Under the pieces are notes generated by a model. The model was not told where the DNA came from. It searched no databases and saw nothing but the letters and a program-made list of their open reading frames with translations. A stretch of 63,418 nucleotides of DNA from SIG587 sp045531585 (lineage in GTDB: Bacteria > Bacillota > Clostridia > Oscillospirales > Acutalibacteraceae), in the NCBI GenBank assembly GCA_045531585.1, contig JAZSEH010000016.1, positions 1 to 63,418 on the forward strand, in the 5' to 3' direction. This document shows positions 23,601 to 31,182 of the stretch, one piece after another; within the stretch, counting starts at the first letter, position 1, and the number at the start of each line of letters is the position of its first letter. A program made the position numbers and the translations under genes.

Positions 23601-23981
23601 ATGAACGCTAAACAACTTAATCCCGCCGCCCTCGCCTTTGTGGGTGATGCGGTATACGGGCTTCTTGTGCGTGAGCGGTTAAGCAGTATTTCCCGTCCCT
23701 CGGGGGAGCTGCACCGCCTTTCGGTAAAGCTTGTAAGCGCCGCCGCACAGGTGAAGGCTTTTAAGCTTATTGAATCCAATTTATCGGAGGAGGAGCAGGA
23801 AATATTCCGCCGCGGCAGAAATTTTCATACCAACTCCACCCCCAAAAGCGTAAGTGTGGCAGAGTACCATATAGCCACAGGCCTTGAGGTGCTTTTCGGC
23901 TATCTCCATATGAGTGGGGAGCATACAAGAAAAAATGAGCTTTTTTCTATAATATGGAATGATTTTGAGCATAAAATATAG
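23601..23981 (+). CDS. mrnC: Mini-ribonuclease III
   Basis: A 126-residue RNase III catalytic domain without the double-stranded RNA-binding domain. In Bacillus it matures the ends of 23S rRNA. LNPAALAFVGDAVYGLLVRE (residues about 6-25) carries the catalytic Asp, and RRGRNFHTNSTPKSVSVAEYHIATGLEVLFGYLH the second acidic region with Glu. GTGATGAAAAAAG lies before the ATG. In many Firmicutes it is next to cysS; here it sits behind obgE. Confidence 0.92.
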   Translation: MNAKQLNPAALAFVGDAVYGLLVRERLSSISRPSGELHRLSVKLVSAAAQVKAFKLIESNLSEEEQEIFRRGRNFHTNSTPKSVSVAEYHIATGLEVLFGYLHMSGEHTRKNELFSIIWNDFEHKI

Positions 23982-24024
23982 ATGTTGGGAAACCAACGTC
24001 TATTTTTTTATATTTGGAGCTCTT

Positions 24025-24870
24025 ATGAAAAAAATTAAAAGTATATTAGTGGATACCCTTTATTTCGCCCTGGGAAGCTTTATTTATTCCTTTGCAATAA
24101 CCTGCGTAATGGCTCCGGCTCGTGTTTCCCCCGGTGGAATAACCGGCGTTGCAACGGTTATAAACTATCTTTTAGACCTGCCTGTGGGGGCAACGGCGTT
24201 GGTGCTTAATATTCCGCTTTTTGTGTTGGGATTTTTAAAATTCGGGGCAGGCTTTGTGGCACGTACCGCCGCCGCAACCACCATCGCCTCCCTGTTTCTG
24301 GACCTTACTGCCGCCCTTGTTCCCAAGCTTTCCTTAAACGGAATACTTGCGGCAATATTCGGCGGTATGCTTTTAGGTTTGGGCCTTGGTACCGTACTGC
24401 TGAGAGGTGCCACAACAGGGGGTACCGATATTGCCGCAAAGCTTATAAATGCACGGTTTCCGCACATTTCGGTGGGTAGATGTGTCCTTATTTCCGATGT
24501 GCTGGTGGTGGCCTTAACAGCCCTTGTTTACGGCAATATTGAAAGTGCCCTGTATTCGGTGGTGGCGCTTTACGCCTCCTCCCGCGTTATGGACGGGCTG
24601 CTCTACGGCGCCGACAGCGGCAAGCTGATATTTGCCGTAAGTGAGAAGGCACAAGAAATATCCAAGGGCATAATGAGTGAGCTTGGCAGGGGAGTGACGG
24701 TGCTTCCTGCAAGGGGTGCCTATACGGGCAGGGAAAGCTGTATGCTTGTTTGCGCCGTAAGACGGCACGAGGTAGGTGCCCTGCACAGAATAATACGCAG
24801 TACCGATGAGGGGGCCTTTATAATAGTATGCGAGGCAGGCGAAATTTTAGGGGAGGGCTTTAAAAAATAG
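24025..24870 (+). CDS. YitT-family membrane protein
   Basis: A 281-residue protein of the YitT type. The first 200 residues carry about five membrane helices, with the family-typical APARVSPGGITGVATVINYL and LLRGATTGGTDIAAKLI; the last 80 form a cytoplasmic DUF2179 domain (IMSELGRGVTVLPARGAYTG). The start is ATG 24025 behind TTGGAG; an in-frame start 66 bases upstream would add unsupported sequence overlapping mrnC. The role of YitT proteins is not settled; transport has been suggested. A short GGGAAAGC / GCTTTCCC palindrome follows the stop and may terminate. Confidence 0.88.
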   Translation: MKKIKSILVDTLYFALGSFIYSFAITCVMAPARVSPGGITGVATVINYLLDLPVGATALVLNIPLFVLGFLKFGAGFVARTAAATTIASLFLDLTAALVPKLSLNGILAAIFGGMLLGLGLGTVLLRGATTGGTDIAAKLINARFPHISVGRCVLISDVLVVALTALVYGNIESALYSVVALYASSRVMDGLLYGADSGKLIFAVSEKAQEISKGIMSELGRGVTVLPARGAYTGRESCMLVCAVRRHEVGALHRIIRSTDEGAFIIVCEAGEILGEGFKK

Positions 24871-24940
24871 GGAAAGCTTTCCCTTTCGCTTTATGTCACA
24901 GTTGTTCAAAATAAATTAATTATTTTTATATAATATATAA

Positions 24941-24969
24941 TTGACTTTAGAGCGGTTTTTAGGTACAAT
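24941..24969 (+). promoter_or_regulatory. Promoter of the pyrH-polC operon
   Basis: TTGACT at 24941-24946 and TACAAT at 24964-24969 with a 17-base spacer, 40 bases ahead of pyrH. No other strong promoter was noticed down to polC. Confidence 0.75.
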
Positions 24970-25008
24970 AAAGTGGAATAGATATATTCCGAAAGGATGA
25001 ATAAAAAA

Positions 25009-25713
25009 ATGGAACCAAAATATAAGCGCGTACTAATAAAACTTTCAGGTGAAGCCCTTGCAGGGGAAAAGAAGTCGGGTATTGATTTTGATACCGTGCT
25101 TCGCGTTTGTGAGCAGATTAAGGTCTGCGTTGATATGGGCGTAGAGGTGGCAATAGTTGTAGGCGGGGGCAACTTTTGGCGCGGTCGCTCCAGCGGTAAA
25201 ATGGACCGCACCCGGGCCGACCATATGGGGATGCTTGGCACAGTTATAAATTCTCTTGGCCTTGCAGACGGTCTTGAGCAGGTTGGTCTTGACGTTCGCG
25301 TTCAAACTGCCATTGAAATGCGCCAGATAGCCGAGCCCTATATCCGTAACAAGGCAGTTCGCCATCTTGAAAAGGGCAGGGTAGTTGTGTTCGGCTGCGG
25401 AACGGGTAACCCCTTCTTCTCCACCGATACCGCTGCGGCTCTCCGTGCAGCGGAAATTGATGCCGACGTTATATTCAAGGCAACCAACGTGGACGGTGTT
25501 TATGACTCCGACCCCAAGGTAAATCCCAACGCTAAGAAGTTTGACACCCTGTCCCATAAGGACGTGTTAAGCAAGGGCCTGCACGTAATGGACAGCACCG
25601 CCGCATCCCTTTGTATGGATAACGGCATTGAGATACTTGTGTTTAATCTTAATAATCCCGAAAACATTGTTAAAGCAATGGTTGGCGAAACAATTGGTAC
25701 TACTGTAAAATAA
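25009..25713 (+). CDS. pyrH: UMP kinase
   Basis: A 234-residue amino-acid-kinase-fold enzyme that turns UMP into UDP. Typical parts are YKRVLIKLSGEALAGEK, VVGGGNFWRGR (nucleotide and UMP site), DHMGMLGTVINSLGL, FGCGTGNPFFSTDTAAALRA and KATNVDGVYDSDP. The start is ATG 25009, eight bases after AAAGGATGA; the ATG at 24997 directly follows the ribosome site and was rejected. First gene of the long operon. Confidence 0.96.
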   Translation: MEPKYKRVLIKLSGEALAGEKKSGIDFDTVLRVCEQIKVCVDMGVEVAIVVGGGNFWRGRSSGKMDRTRADHMGMLGTVINSLGLADGLEQVGLDVRVQTAIEMRQIAEPYIRNKAVRHLEKGRVVVFGCGTGNPFFSTDTAAALRAAEIDADVIFKATNVDGVYDSDPKVNPNAKKFDTLSHKDVLSKGLHVMDSTAASLCMDNGIEILVFNLNNPENIVKAMVGETIGTTVK

Positions 25714-25747
25714 AAACAAATAAACATATATTGCGGAGGAAATTATT

Positions 25748-26302
25748 ATGAACGAACTTATTAAAGCAACCGAAGGTAAAATGGATAAGACCATTGCCGC
25801 CCTTGACAGGGACTATGGCGCAGTTAGAGCAGGCAGAGCCAACGCCGCCGTGCTTGACAAGGTGCTGGTTGAATACTACGGCACCCCCACCCCCATTCAG
25901 CAGATGGCAGCCGTTTCGGTGCCCGACCCCAGAACCCTGCAGATTCAGCCCTGGGACGCTTCAACCTTAAAGGATATTGAAAAGGCTATTCAGGTGTCTG
26001 ACATTGGCATTAACCCCCAGAATGACGGTCGCGTTATCCGCCTTACCTTCCCCCCTCTTACAGAGGAAAGAAGAAAGGATATTGTTAAGGACGTACGCAA
26101 AATGGCAGAGGACAGCAAGGTTGCCGTTCGCTCCGTTCGCCGTGACGCCATTGAAAAATTAAAGGCTATGAAGAAGGCTAATGAAATTACCGAGGACGAT
26201 CAGGCAAACGGCGAGAAGAAGATTCAGACCGTTACAGATAAGTTCTGCAAGGAGATTGATGACCTTGCAGCAGCTAAGGAAAAGGAAATAATGTCCATCT
26301 AA
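25748..26302 (+). CDS. frr: Ribosome recycling factor
   Basis: A 184-residue protein of usual length. With EF-G it splits the post-termination ribosome. VRAGRANAAVLDKVLVEYYG and the closing LTEERRKDIVKDVRKMAEDSKVAVRSVRRDA region are typical. It lies 34 bases after pyrH behind GCGGAGGAAATT, the standard neighbour order. Confidence 0.97.
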   Translation: MNELIKATEGKMDKTIAALDRDYGAVRAGRANAAVLDKVLVEYYGTPTPIQQMAAVSVPDPRTLQIQPWDASTLKDIEKAIQVSDIGINPQNDGRVIRLTFPPLTEERRKDIVKDVRKMAEDSKVAVRSVRRDAIEKLKAMKKANEITEDDQANGEKKIQTVTDKFCKEIDDLAAAKEKEIMSI

Positions 26303-26318
26303 TAAGGGTGAAGTAAAA

Positions 26319-27041
26319 TTGAGTTTATTTCGCAGGAAAGATAACGGGGAGCGCAAACTCCCCGTTCATATTGCAATTATAATGGACGGTAACGGCAGAT
26401 GGGCAAAAAAGCGTATGCTCCCCCGCACTGCAGGCCATGCCGCAGGCAGTGAAAACTTTAAAACCATTGCCCGTTACTGTAATAAAATAGGAATAAAATA
26501 CCTGACGGTTTATGCCTTTTCCACCGAGAATTGGAAGCGCCCTGAAGCAGAGGTAACCGCTATTATGGACCTGCTGAGAAACTACCTTAAGGATTCGGTA
26601 AACTTTAAGGCCGAGAATATAAAGCTCCGCTTTATCGGCAATTTAAAGGCCCTGCCTGAGGATATTCAGCAGCTTATGATAAACGCTGAAAGGGACTCCG
26701 AGGAAGCCACAGGTCTTACCGTGCTTATGGCGGTAAACTACGGCGGCAGGGATGAAATAGCAAATGCCGTAAGGGAAATTGTAGAGGAAGGCACTCAGGC
26801 ACAGGAGGTGACGGAGGAGCTTATTTCCTCACGCCTGTACACTAAAGACGTGCCCGACCCCGACCTTATAATCAGACCCAGCGGGGAATACCGCCTATCA
26901 AACTTTCTTATATGGCAGGCGGCCTACAGCGAATTCTGGTATTCAAACGTGCTTTGGCCCGATTTTAAACCAAGGCATCTTGAAATGGCTATAGATTCCT
27001 TTAACGGCAGAGATAGAAGAATGGGAGGACTGAGTAAGTAA
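26319..27041 (+). CDS. uppS: Undecaprenyl diphosphate synthase
   Basis: A 240-residue cis-prenyltransferase that builds the C55 lipid carrier for cell-wall synthesis. HIAIIMDGNGRWAKKR (residues about 17-32) has the catalytic Asp, followed by GHAAGSENFKTI, YAFSTENWKRP and the closing DPDLIIRPSGEYRLSNF. The start is TTG 26319 with AAGGGTG eight bases upstream; the first in-frame ATG would cut the conserved motif. The stop overlaps the cdsA start in TAATG. Confidence 0.96.
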   Translation: MSLFRRKDNGERKLPVHIAIIMDGNGRWAKKRMLPRTAGHAAGSENFKTIARYCNKIGIKYLTVYAFSTENWKRPEAEVTAIMDLLRNYLKDSVNFKAENIKLRFIGNLKALPEDIQQLMINAERDSEEATGLTVLMAVNYGGRDEIANAVREIVEEGTQAQEVTEELISSRLYTKDVPDPDLIIRPSGEYRLSNFLIWQAAYSEFWYSNVLWPDFKPRHLEMAIDSFNGRDRRMGGLSK

Positions 27042-27913
27042 TGAAGGAACGTGTAATTTCAGGCATTATAATGGCGGCTATTGTTGTTGCCGTGCTTATT
27101 CTAGGCAGCTTTTTCCCAATAGTGTTTACAATATTTTTAGGCCTTATTTGTGCGGCCTGCGTTTATGAAATGATGTGGAACACAGGCGGAGCAAAGGATA
27201 TTTATGCTCTTGCTTTAGGTATGCTTTACGCCGTTGTAATTAAGTTTGCTTATTCGGGTTATATTATTTGCTTTGGCCCTGCATATACCGCATACACATT
27301 ATCCTCTTACTATAACACCTTATCGTCCCTTACCGTAACGGTAATAACCGCAATTTATATGCTTGGAATAATAATAATCTCCCTTGTAAGGCATAATACC
27401 TTTGGGCTTAAGGAGTTGGCCGTTTCCTTTATGGTGCCCGTTGCTTTGGGCTTTGCTTTCCACGGTATTGAGTTTCTGCTCAGCTCCTATCCCAAGCTTT
27501 TCGGCTTCTTCCTCATCTTCAACTTCGCCTGTATGTGCGATATGGGCGGTTACTTTGTGGGAAGAAAGCTTGGAAAGCATAAACTTGCCCCCACAATCAG
27601 TCCTAAAAAGACTATTGAGGGAAGCATCGGCGGCGTTATATTTTCCCTTGCCGCAACCGCGCTTATAGTTGTGCTCTACAATAAGCTTGGCGGCTATAAT
27701 TACAGCCTTGTTAAATGGCTTATAGTTACCCCGATTTTCTGTGTTGTTGGTATGATAGGTGACCTTTTTGCATCGGCAATAAAGAGAAGTGTAGGCATAA
27801 AGGATTACAGTAATCTTATTCCCGGTCACGGCGGTATAATGGATAGGCTGGACAGCGTTCTGCTTATATCACCCTGCCTTATGACCTTCGCTCAGCTTGG
27901 TATACTGATATGA
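27041..27913 (+). CDS. cdsA: Phosphatidate cytidylyltransferase
   Basis: A 290-residue membrane enzyme that makes CDP-diacylglycerol from phosphatidic acid and CTP. Seven or eight hydrophobic helices are spread over the chain. The signature is near the C-terminus: DLFASAIKRSVGIKDYSNLI and PGHGGIMDRLDSVL, with the metal-binding Asp residues. GYFVGRKLGKHKLAPTISP, also typical, precedes it. It overlaps both neighbours (TAATG at the start, ATGA at the end). Confidence 0.94.
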   Translation: MKERVISGIIMAAIVVAVLILGSFFPIVFTIFLGLICAACVYEMMWNTGGAKDIYALALGMLYAVVIKFAYSGYIICFGPAYTAYTLSSYYNTLSSLTVTVITAIYMLGIIIISLVRHNTFGLKELAVSFMVPVALGFAFHGIEFLLSSYPKLFGFFLIFNFACMCDMGGYFVGRKLGKHKLAPTISPKKTIEGSIGGVIFSLAATALIVVLYNKLGGYNYSLVKWLIVTPIFCVVGMIGDLFASAIKRSVGIKDYSNLIPGHGGIMDRLDSVLLISPCLMTFAQLGILI

Positions 27914-29055
27914 GTAAAAGTCTTATAATTTTAGGCTCCACAGGCTCCATAGGTACACAGAGCCTGCAGGTAGCAAAGGAAAACGGCTGGGCGGTTACAG
28001 GCCTTGCCGCAGGCAGTAACGTAGACCTGCTTGAAAAACAGGCGAGAGAGTTTAGACCCCTTCATGTGGCAGTATTTAACGAGACAGCCGCCGCACAGCT
28101 TAAAATCCGACTTGGAGATACCGGTATAAAGGTGCTTTCCGGTGTAGAGGGCGTGTGTGAGGTTGCAAGAGGTCAGGGCGATACCGTGCTTAATGCCATT
28201 GTAGGCATTGCGGGTCTCAGTCCCACCGTTGCCGCACTTGAAAGCGGCAAAACCCTTGCTCTTGCTAATAAGGAGACACTGGTAACAGGCGGTCACCTTG
28301 TTATGGATTTAGCCAAGAAAAAGGGCGTTAAAATTCTGCCTGTTGACAGTGAGCATTCCGCAATATTCCAGTCCCTTCAGGGGGCACCTGAGGGCTCACT
28401 TAAAAAAATTCTTTTAACCGCCTCGGGCGGTCCCTTTTACGGCAGAACAAGGGAGGAGCTTAAAAACGTTACCCCTGCACAGGCACTTAAGCACCCCAAC
28501 TGGTCTATGGGCGCAAAAATTACCATAGACTCTGCTACACTTATGAACAAGGGCCTTGAGGTTATTGAGGCGGTGCATCTTTTCGGACTGCCTGCAAAGG
28601 ATATTGAGGTACTTGTCCACAGGCAAAGCATACTCCACTCGGCGGTGGAGTTGTGTGACGGCGCCGTTATCGGACAGCTTGGCACCCCCGATATGAAGCT
28701 GCCCATTCAGTACGCCCTGACCTATCCGGAAAGGGCAGACTGTGTATTTGAGAAATTAAGCCTTGCGGACGTGGGAACACTCACCTTCGCCCGCCCCGAT
28801 TTAGACACCTTCAGGTGCCTTCAGGTGTGTATAGATGCCATTAACGCAGGAGGACTTCGCCCTGCGGCGGCAAACGGTGCCAATGAGGAGGCGGTAAGTC
28901 TCTTCCTTGGTGGAAAAATCCCCTTTCTTAAAATTGCCGACCTGGTTGAAGGTGCGGCACTTAATCAGAAAACAACGGAAAACTATACAATTGAGGATGT
29001 TTTTGCGGCTGATAAAGCTGCTCGCGAATACGTACGGGCAAACTATACTAAGTAA
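27910..29055 (+). CDS. dxr: 1-deoxy-D-xylulose 5-phosphate reductoisomerase
   Basis: A 381-residue enzyme of the MEP isoprenoid pathway; it converts DXP to MEP with NADPH. The NADPH loop is GSTGSIGTQSL (residues about 8-18); LANKETLVTGG and VDSEHSAIFQSL hold metal and substrate residues, and SATLMNKGLEVIEA follows. C-terminal NGANEEAVSLFL is typical. Overlaps cdsA by four bases. Together with uppS and ispG it puts isoprenoid supply for the lipid carrier in one operon. Confidence 0.97.
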   Translation: MSKSLIILGSTGSIGTQSLQVAKENGWAVTGLAAGSNVDLLEKQAREFRPLHVAVFNETAAAQLKIRLGDTGIKVLSGVEGVCEVARGQGDTVLNAIVGIAGLSPTVAALESGKTLALANKETLVTGGHLVMDLAKKKGVKILPVDSEHSAIFQSLQGAPEGSLKKILLTASGGPFYGRTREELKNVTPAQALKHPNWSMGAKITIDSATLMNKGLEVIEAVHLFGLPAKDIEVLVHRQSILHSAVELCDGAVIGQLGTPDMKLPIQYALTYPERADCVFEKLSLADVGTLTFARPDLDTFRCLQVCIDAINAGGLRPAAANGANEEAVSLFLGGKIPFLKIADLVEGAALNQKTTENYTIEDVFAADKAAREYVRANYTK

Positions 29056-29067
29056 CTGAGGTTTTTT

Positions 29068-30105
29068 ATGGAAATATGGAACAATATCTGGCCATACATT
29101 GTGGCTGTGTGTTTATTTCTTGTTTTAATAATAATACATGAATTCGGCCACTTTATTGCCGCAAAGCTGCTTGGAGTCAGGGTAAACGAGTTTGCCGTTG
29201 GCTTTGGTCCAAAGCTTTTCGGTATAAAGGGCAAGGAAACCCACTATAAGGTTAATCTAATCCCCCTTGGCGGTTACTGCGCTATGGAGGGTGAGGATGA
29301 GGACAGCGCCGATGAACGTGCTTTTTGCAAAAAGAAACCCTGGCGCCGCCTTATAATAGTTGCGGCAGGTGCAATATTTAACCTTATATTCGGCCTTATA
29401 ATAGTTGCAATAATCTTAGCCCCGGGTGAGTATTTTGCCTCCACTACCGTTGCGCAGTTTCGTGAGGAGGCGGTAAGCTCTCAGCACGGTCTTATGGAGG
29501 GCGACACCATTTTAGAGGTGGACGGCAGAAAAATATTTACCACCTACGACCTTTCCTATGCCTTCACAGGTGTTAAGGACGGCACCATTGATATGACGGT
29601 GCGCCGTGACGGTGAAAAGGTAAAGCTGGACAATGTTATGTTTAAAAGTGAAGAGGCCGAGGGTATTTCATATTTAACGGTGGATTTTTACGTTGAGCCT
29701 ATACAAAAAACCTTTGGCAGCTATGTTCGGCAAACCGTTAACACAACTATTTCTTACTGCCGCGTAATCTGGTTTTCCCTTATCGACCTTATTTCGGGTA
29801 AGTACGGCATAAGTGCAATGTCCGGCCCCGTAGGCGTCACTGTTGCAATAGGCAACGCCGCTAAGCAGAGCCTTAAAAACATTCTTCCAATTATTGCCCT
29901 TATAACCGTTAACCTTGGCATATTTAACCTTCTGCCAATCCCCGCGCTTGACGGCGGCAGAATTATGTTTATTCTTTTTGAAATGATATTCAGAAAGCCC
30001 GTTCCCCAAAAGTGGGAGGGGGTAATTCACGGCATAGGCTTTGCCCTGCTTATAGGCTTTATGCTGCTTATTACCGCAAAGGATATTTGGACACTTATTT
30101 TTTAA
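29068..30105 (+). CDS. rseP: Site-2 metalloprotease RseP
   Basis: A 345-residue membrane zinc protease that cuts within the membrane after another protease has trimmed the target. HEFGHFIAAKL (about residues 26-36) has the zinc ligands and catalytic Glu; LLPIPALDGGRIMF near 292-305 brings the third ligand. A PDZ domain lies between (about 130-220). In Bacillus the homologue RasP acts on anti-sigma factors and on leftover signal peptides. It keeps the usual place between dxr and ispG. Confidence 0.94.
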   Translation: MEIWNNIWPYIVAVCLFLVLIIIHEFGHFIAAKLLGVRVNEFAVGFGPKLFGIKGKETHYKVNLIPLGGYCAMEGEDEDSADERAFCKKKPWRRLIIVAAGAIFNLIFGLIIVAIILAPGEYFASTTVAQFREEAVSSQHGLMEGDTILEVDGRKIFTTYDLSYAFTGVKDGTIDMTVRRDGEKVKLDNVMFKSEEAEGISYLTVDFYVEPIQKTFGSYVRQTVNTTISYCRVIWFSLIDLISGKYGISAMSGPVGVTVAIGNAAKQSLKNILPIIALITVNLGIFNLLPIPALDGGRIMFILFEMIFRKPVPQKWEGVIHGIGFALLIGFMLLITAKDIWTLIF

Positions 30106-30117
30106 AGGATGAGGATT

Positions 30118-31182
30118 ATGTACACCCACAATAGTACCAAGACCGTAAAAATAGGAAACACCCGTATAGGCGGCGGCTCTGACGTGCTTATACAGTCAAT
30201 GCTCAGCGTCCCCTCAGGTGATATTCAGGGTAACGTGGCTCAGGCTGTTGCCCTTGAGGCGGCAGGCTGTGAAATTGTGCGTGTTTCGGTGCCAGATAAG
30301 GCAAGTCTTGCCCTTATTCCTGCCATTAAGGAAAAAATTTCCATACCCCTTGTTGCGGACATTCACTTCGACCACCGCCTTGCCCTTGAAAGCGTTGCGG
30401 CAGGGGTGGATAAGGTGCGCATAAATCCCGGTAATATTGGCGGTGACGATAACGTCCGCGCCGTTGCAAAATGCTGTGGGGCGGCGGGGGTGCCTATAAG
30501 AATAGGCGTTAATTCAGGCTCCCTTGAAAAAAAGATACTTGCAAAATACGGCGCCCCCACCCCAGAGGCTATGGTGGAAAGCGCAAGGTATCATATATCC
30601 TTACTTAATAAGTTTGATTTTGACGATATTGTAGTTTCCCTTAAATCCTCCGACCCTGCTTGTATGTACGGCGCCTACACCCTTATGGCGCAGCAGTTTG
30701 ATTATCCTCTTCATTTGGGTGTTACCGAGGCAGGCTTTGGGGATGAAGCACTTATAAAATCCAGCGCCGCTATGGGCGGCCTGCTCCTTGCAGGAATAGG
30801 CGATACGGTGCGTGTCTCCTTAACCGATGACCCTGTAAAAGAGGTTGAGGCGGCAAGAAAGCTGCTTAGCGCCATAGGCCTTAGAAAGGGCGGCATAACC
30901 TTTGTTTCCTGTCCCACCTGCGGCAGAACAAAAATAGACCTTATAACCTTGGCAGGTAAGGCTAAGGAACGCTTTAAGAATATTAAAACTCCCATCACCG
31001 TTGCCATTATGGGCTGTGTTGTAAACGGACCCGGTGAGGCAAGTCAGGCCGACGTGGGCATTGCCGGCGGTGACGGCTGCGGTATCCTGTTTAAAAAGGG
31101 AGAGATAATCCGCAAGGTGCCCGAAAACGAGCTGCTTGACGCCCTTGCACAAGAAATTGAAAAGATAACGGAGCAAAAATAA
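30118..31182 (+). CDS. ispG: 4-hydroxy-3-methylbut-2-enyl diphosphate synthase
   Basis: A 354-residue [4Fe-4S] enzyme of the MEP pathway that makes HMBPP from the cyclic diphosphate. VSCPTCGRT gives two cluster ligands and MGCVVNGPGEASQAD the third together with the conserved Glu. The start is ATG 30118; the ATG at 30109 overlaps the ribosome site AAAGGATGAGG and was rejected. The flanking gene order rseP-ispG-polC is classical for Clostridia and Bacilli. Confidence 0.96.
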   Translation: MYTHNSTKTVKIGNTRIGGGSDVLIQSMLSVPSGDIQGNVAQAVALEAAGCEIVRVSVPDKASLALIPAIKEKISIPLVADIHFDHRLALESVAAGVDKVRINPGNIGGDDNVRAVAKCCGAAGVPIRIGVNSGSLEKKILAKYGAPTPEAMVESARYHISLLNKFDFDDIVVSLKSSDPACMYGAYTLMAQQFDYPLHLGVTEAGFGDEALIKSSAAMGGLLLAGIGDTVRVSLTDDPVKEVEAARKLLSAIGLRKGGITFVSCPTCGRTKIDLITLAGKAKERFKNIKTPITVAIMGCVVNGPGEASQADVGIAGGDGCGILFKKGEIIRKVPENELLDALAQEIEKITEQK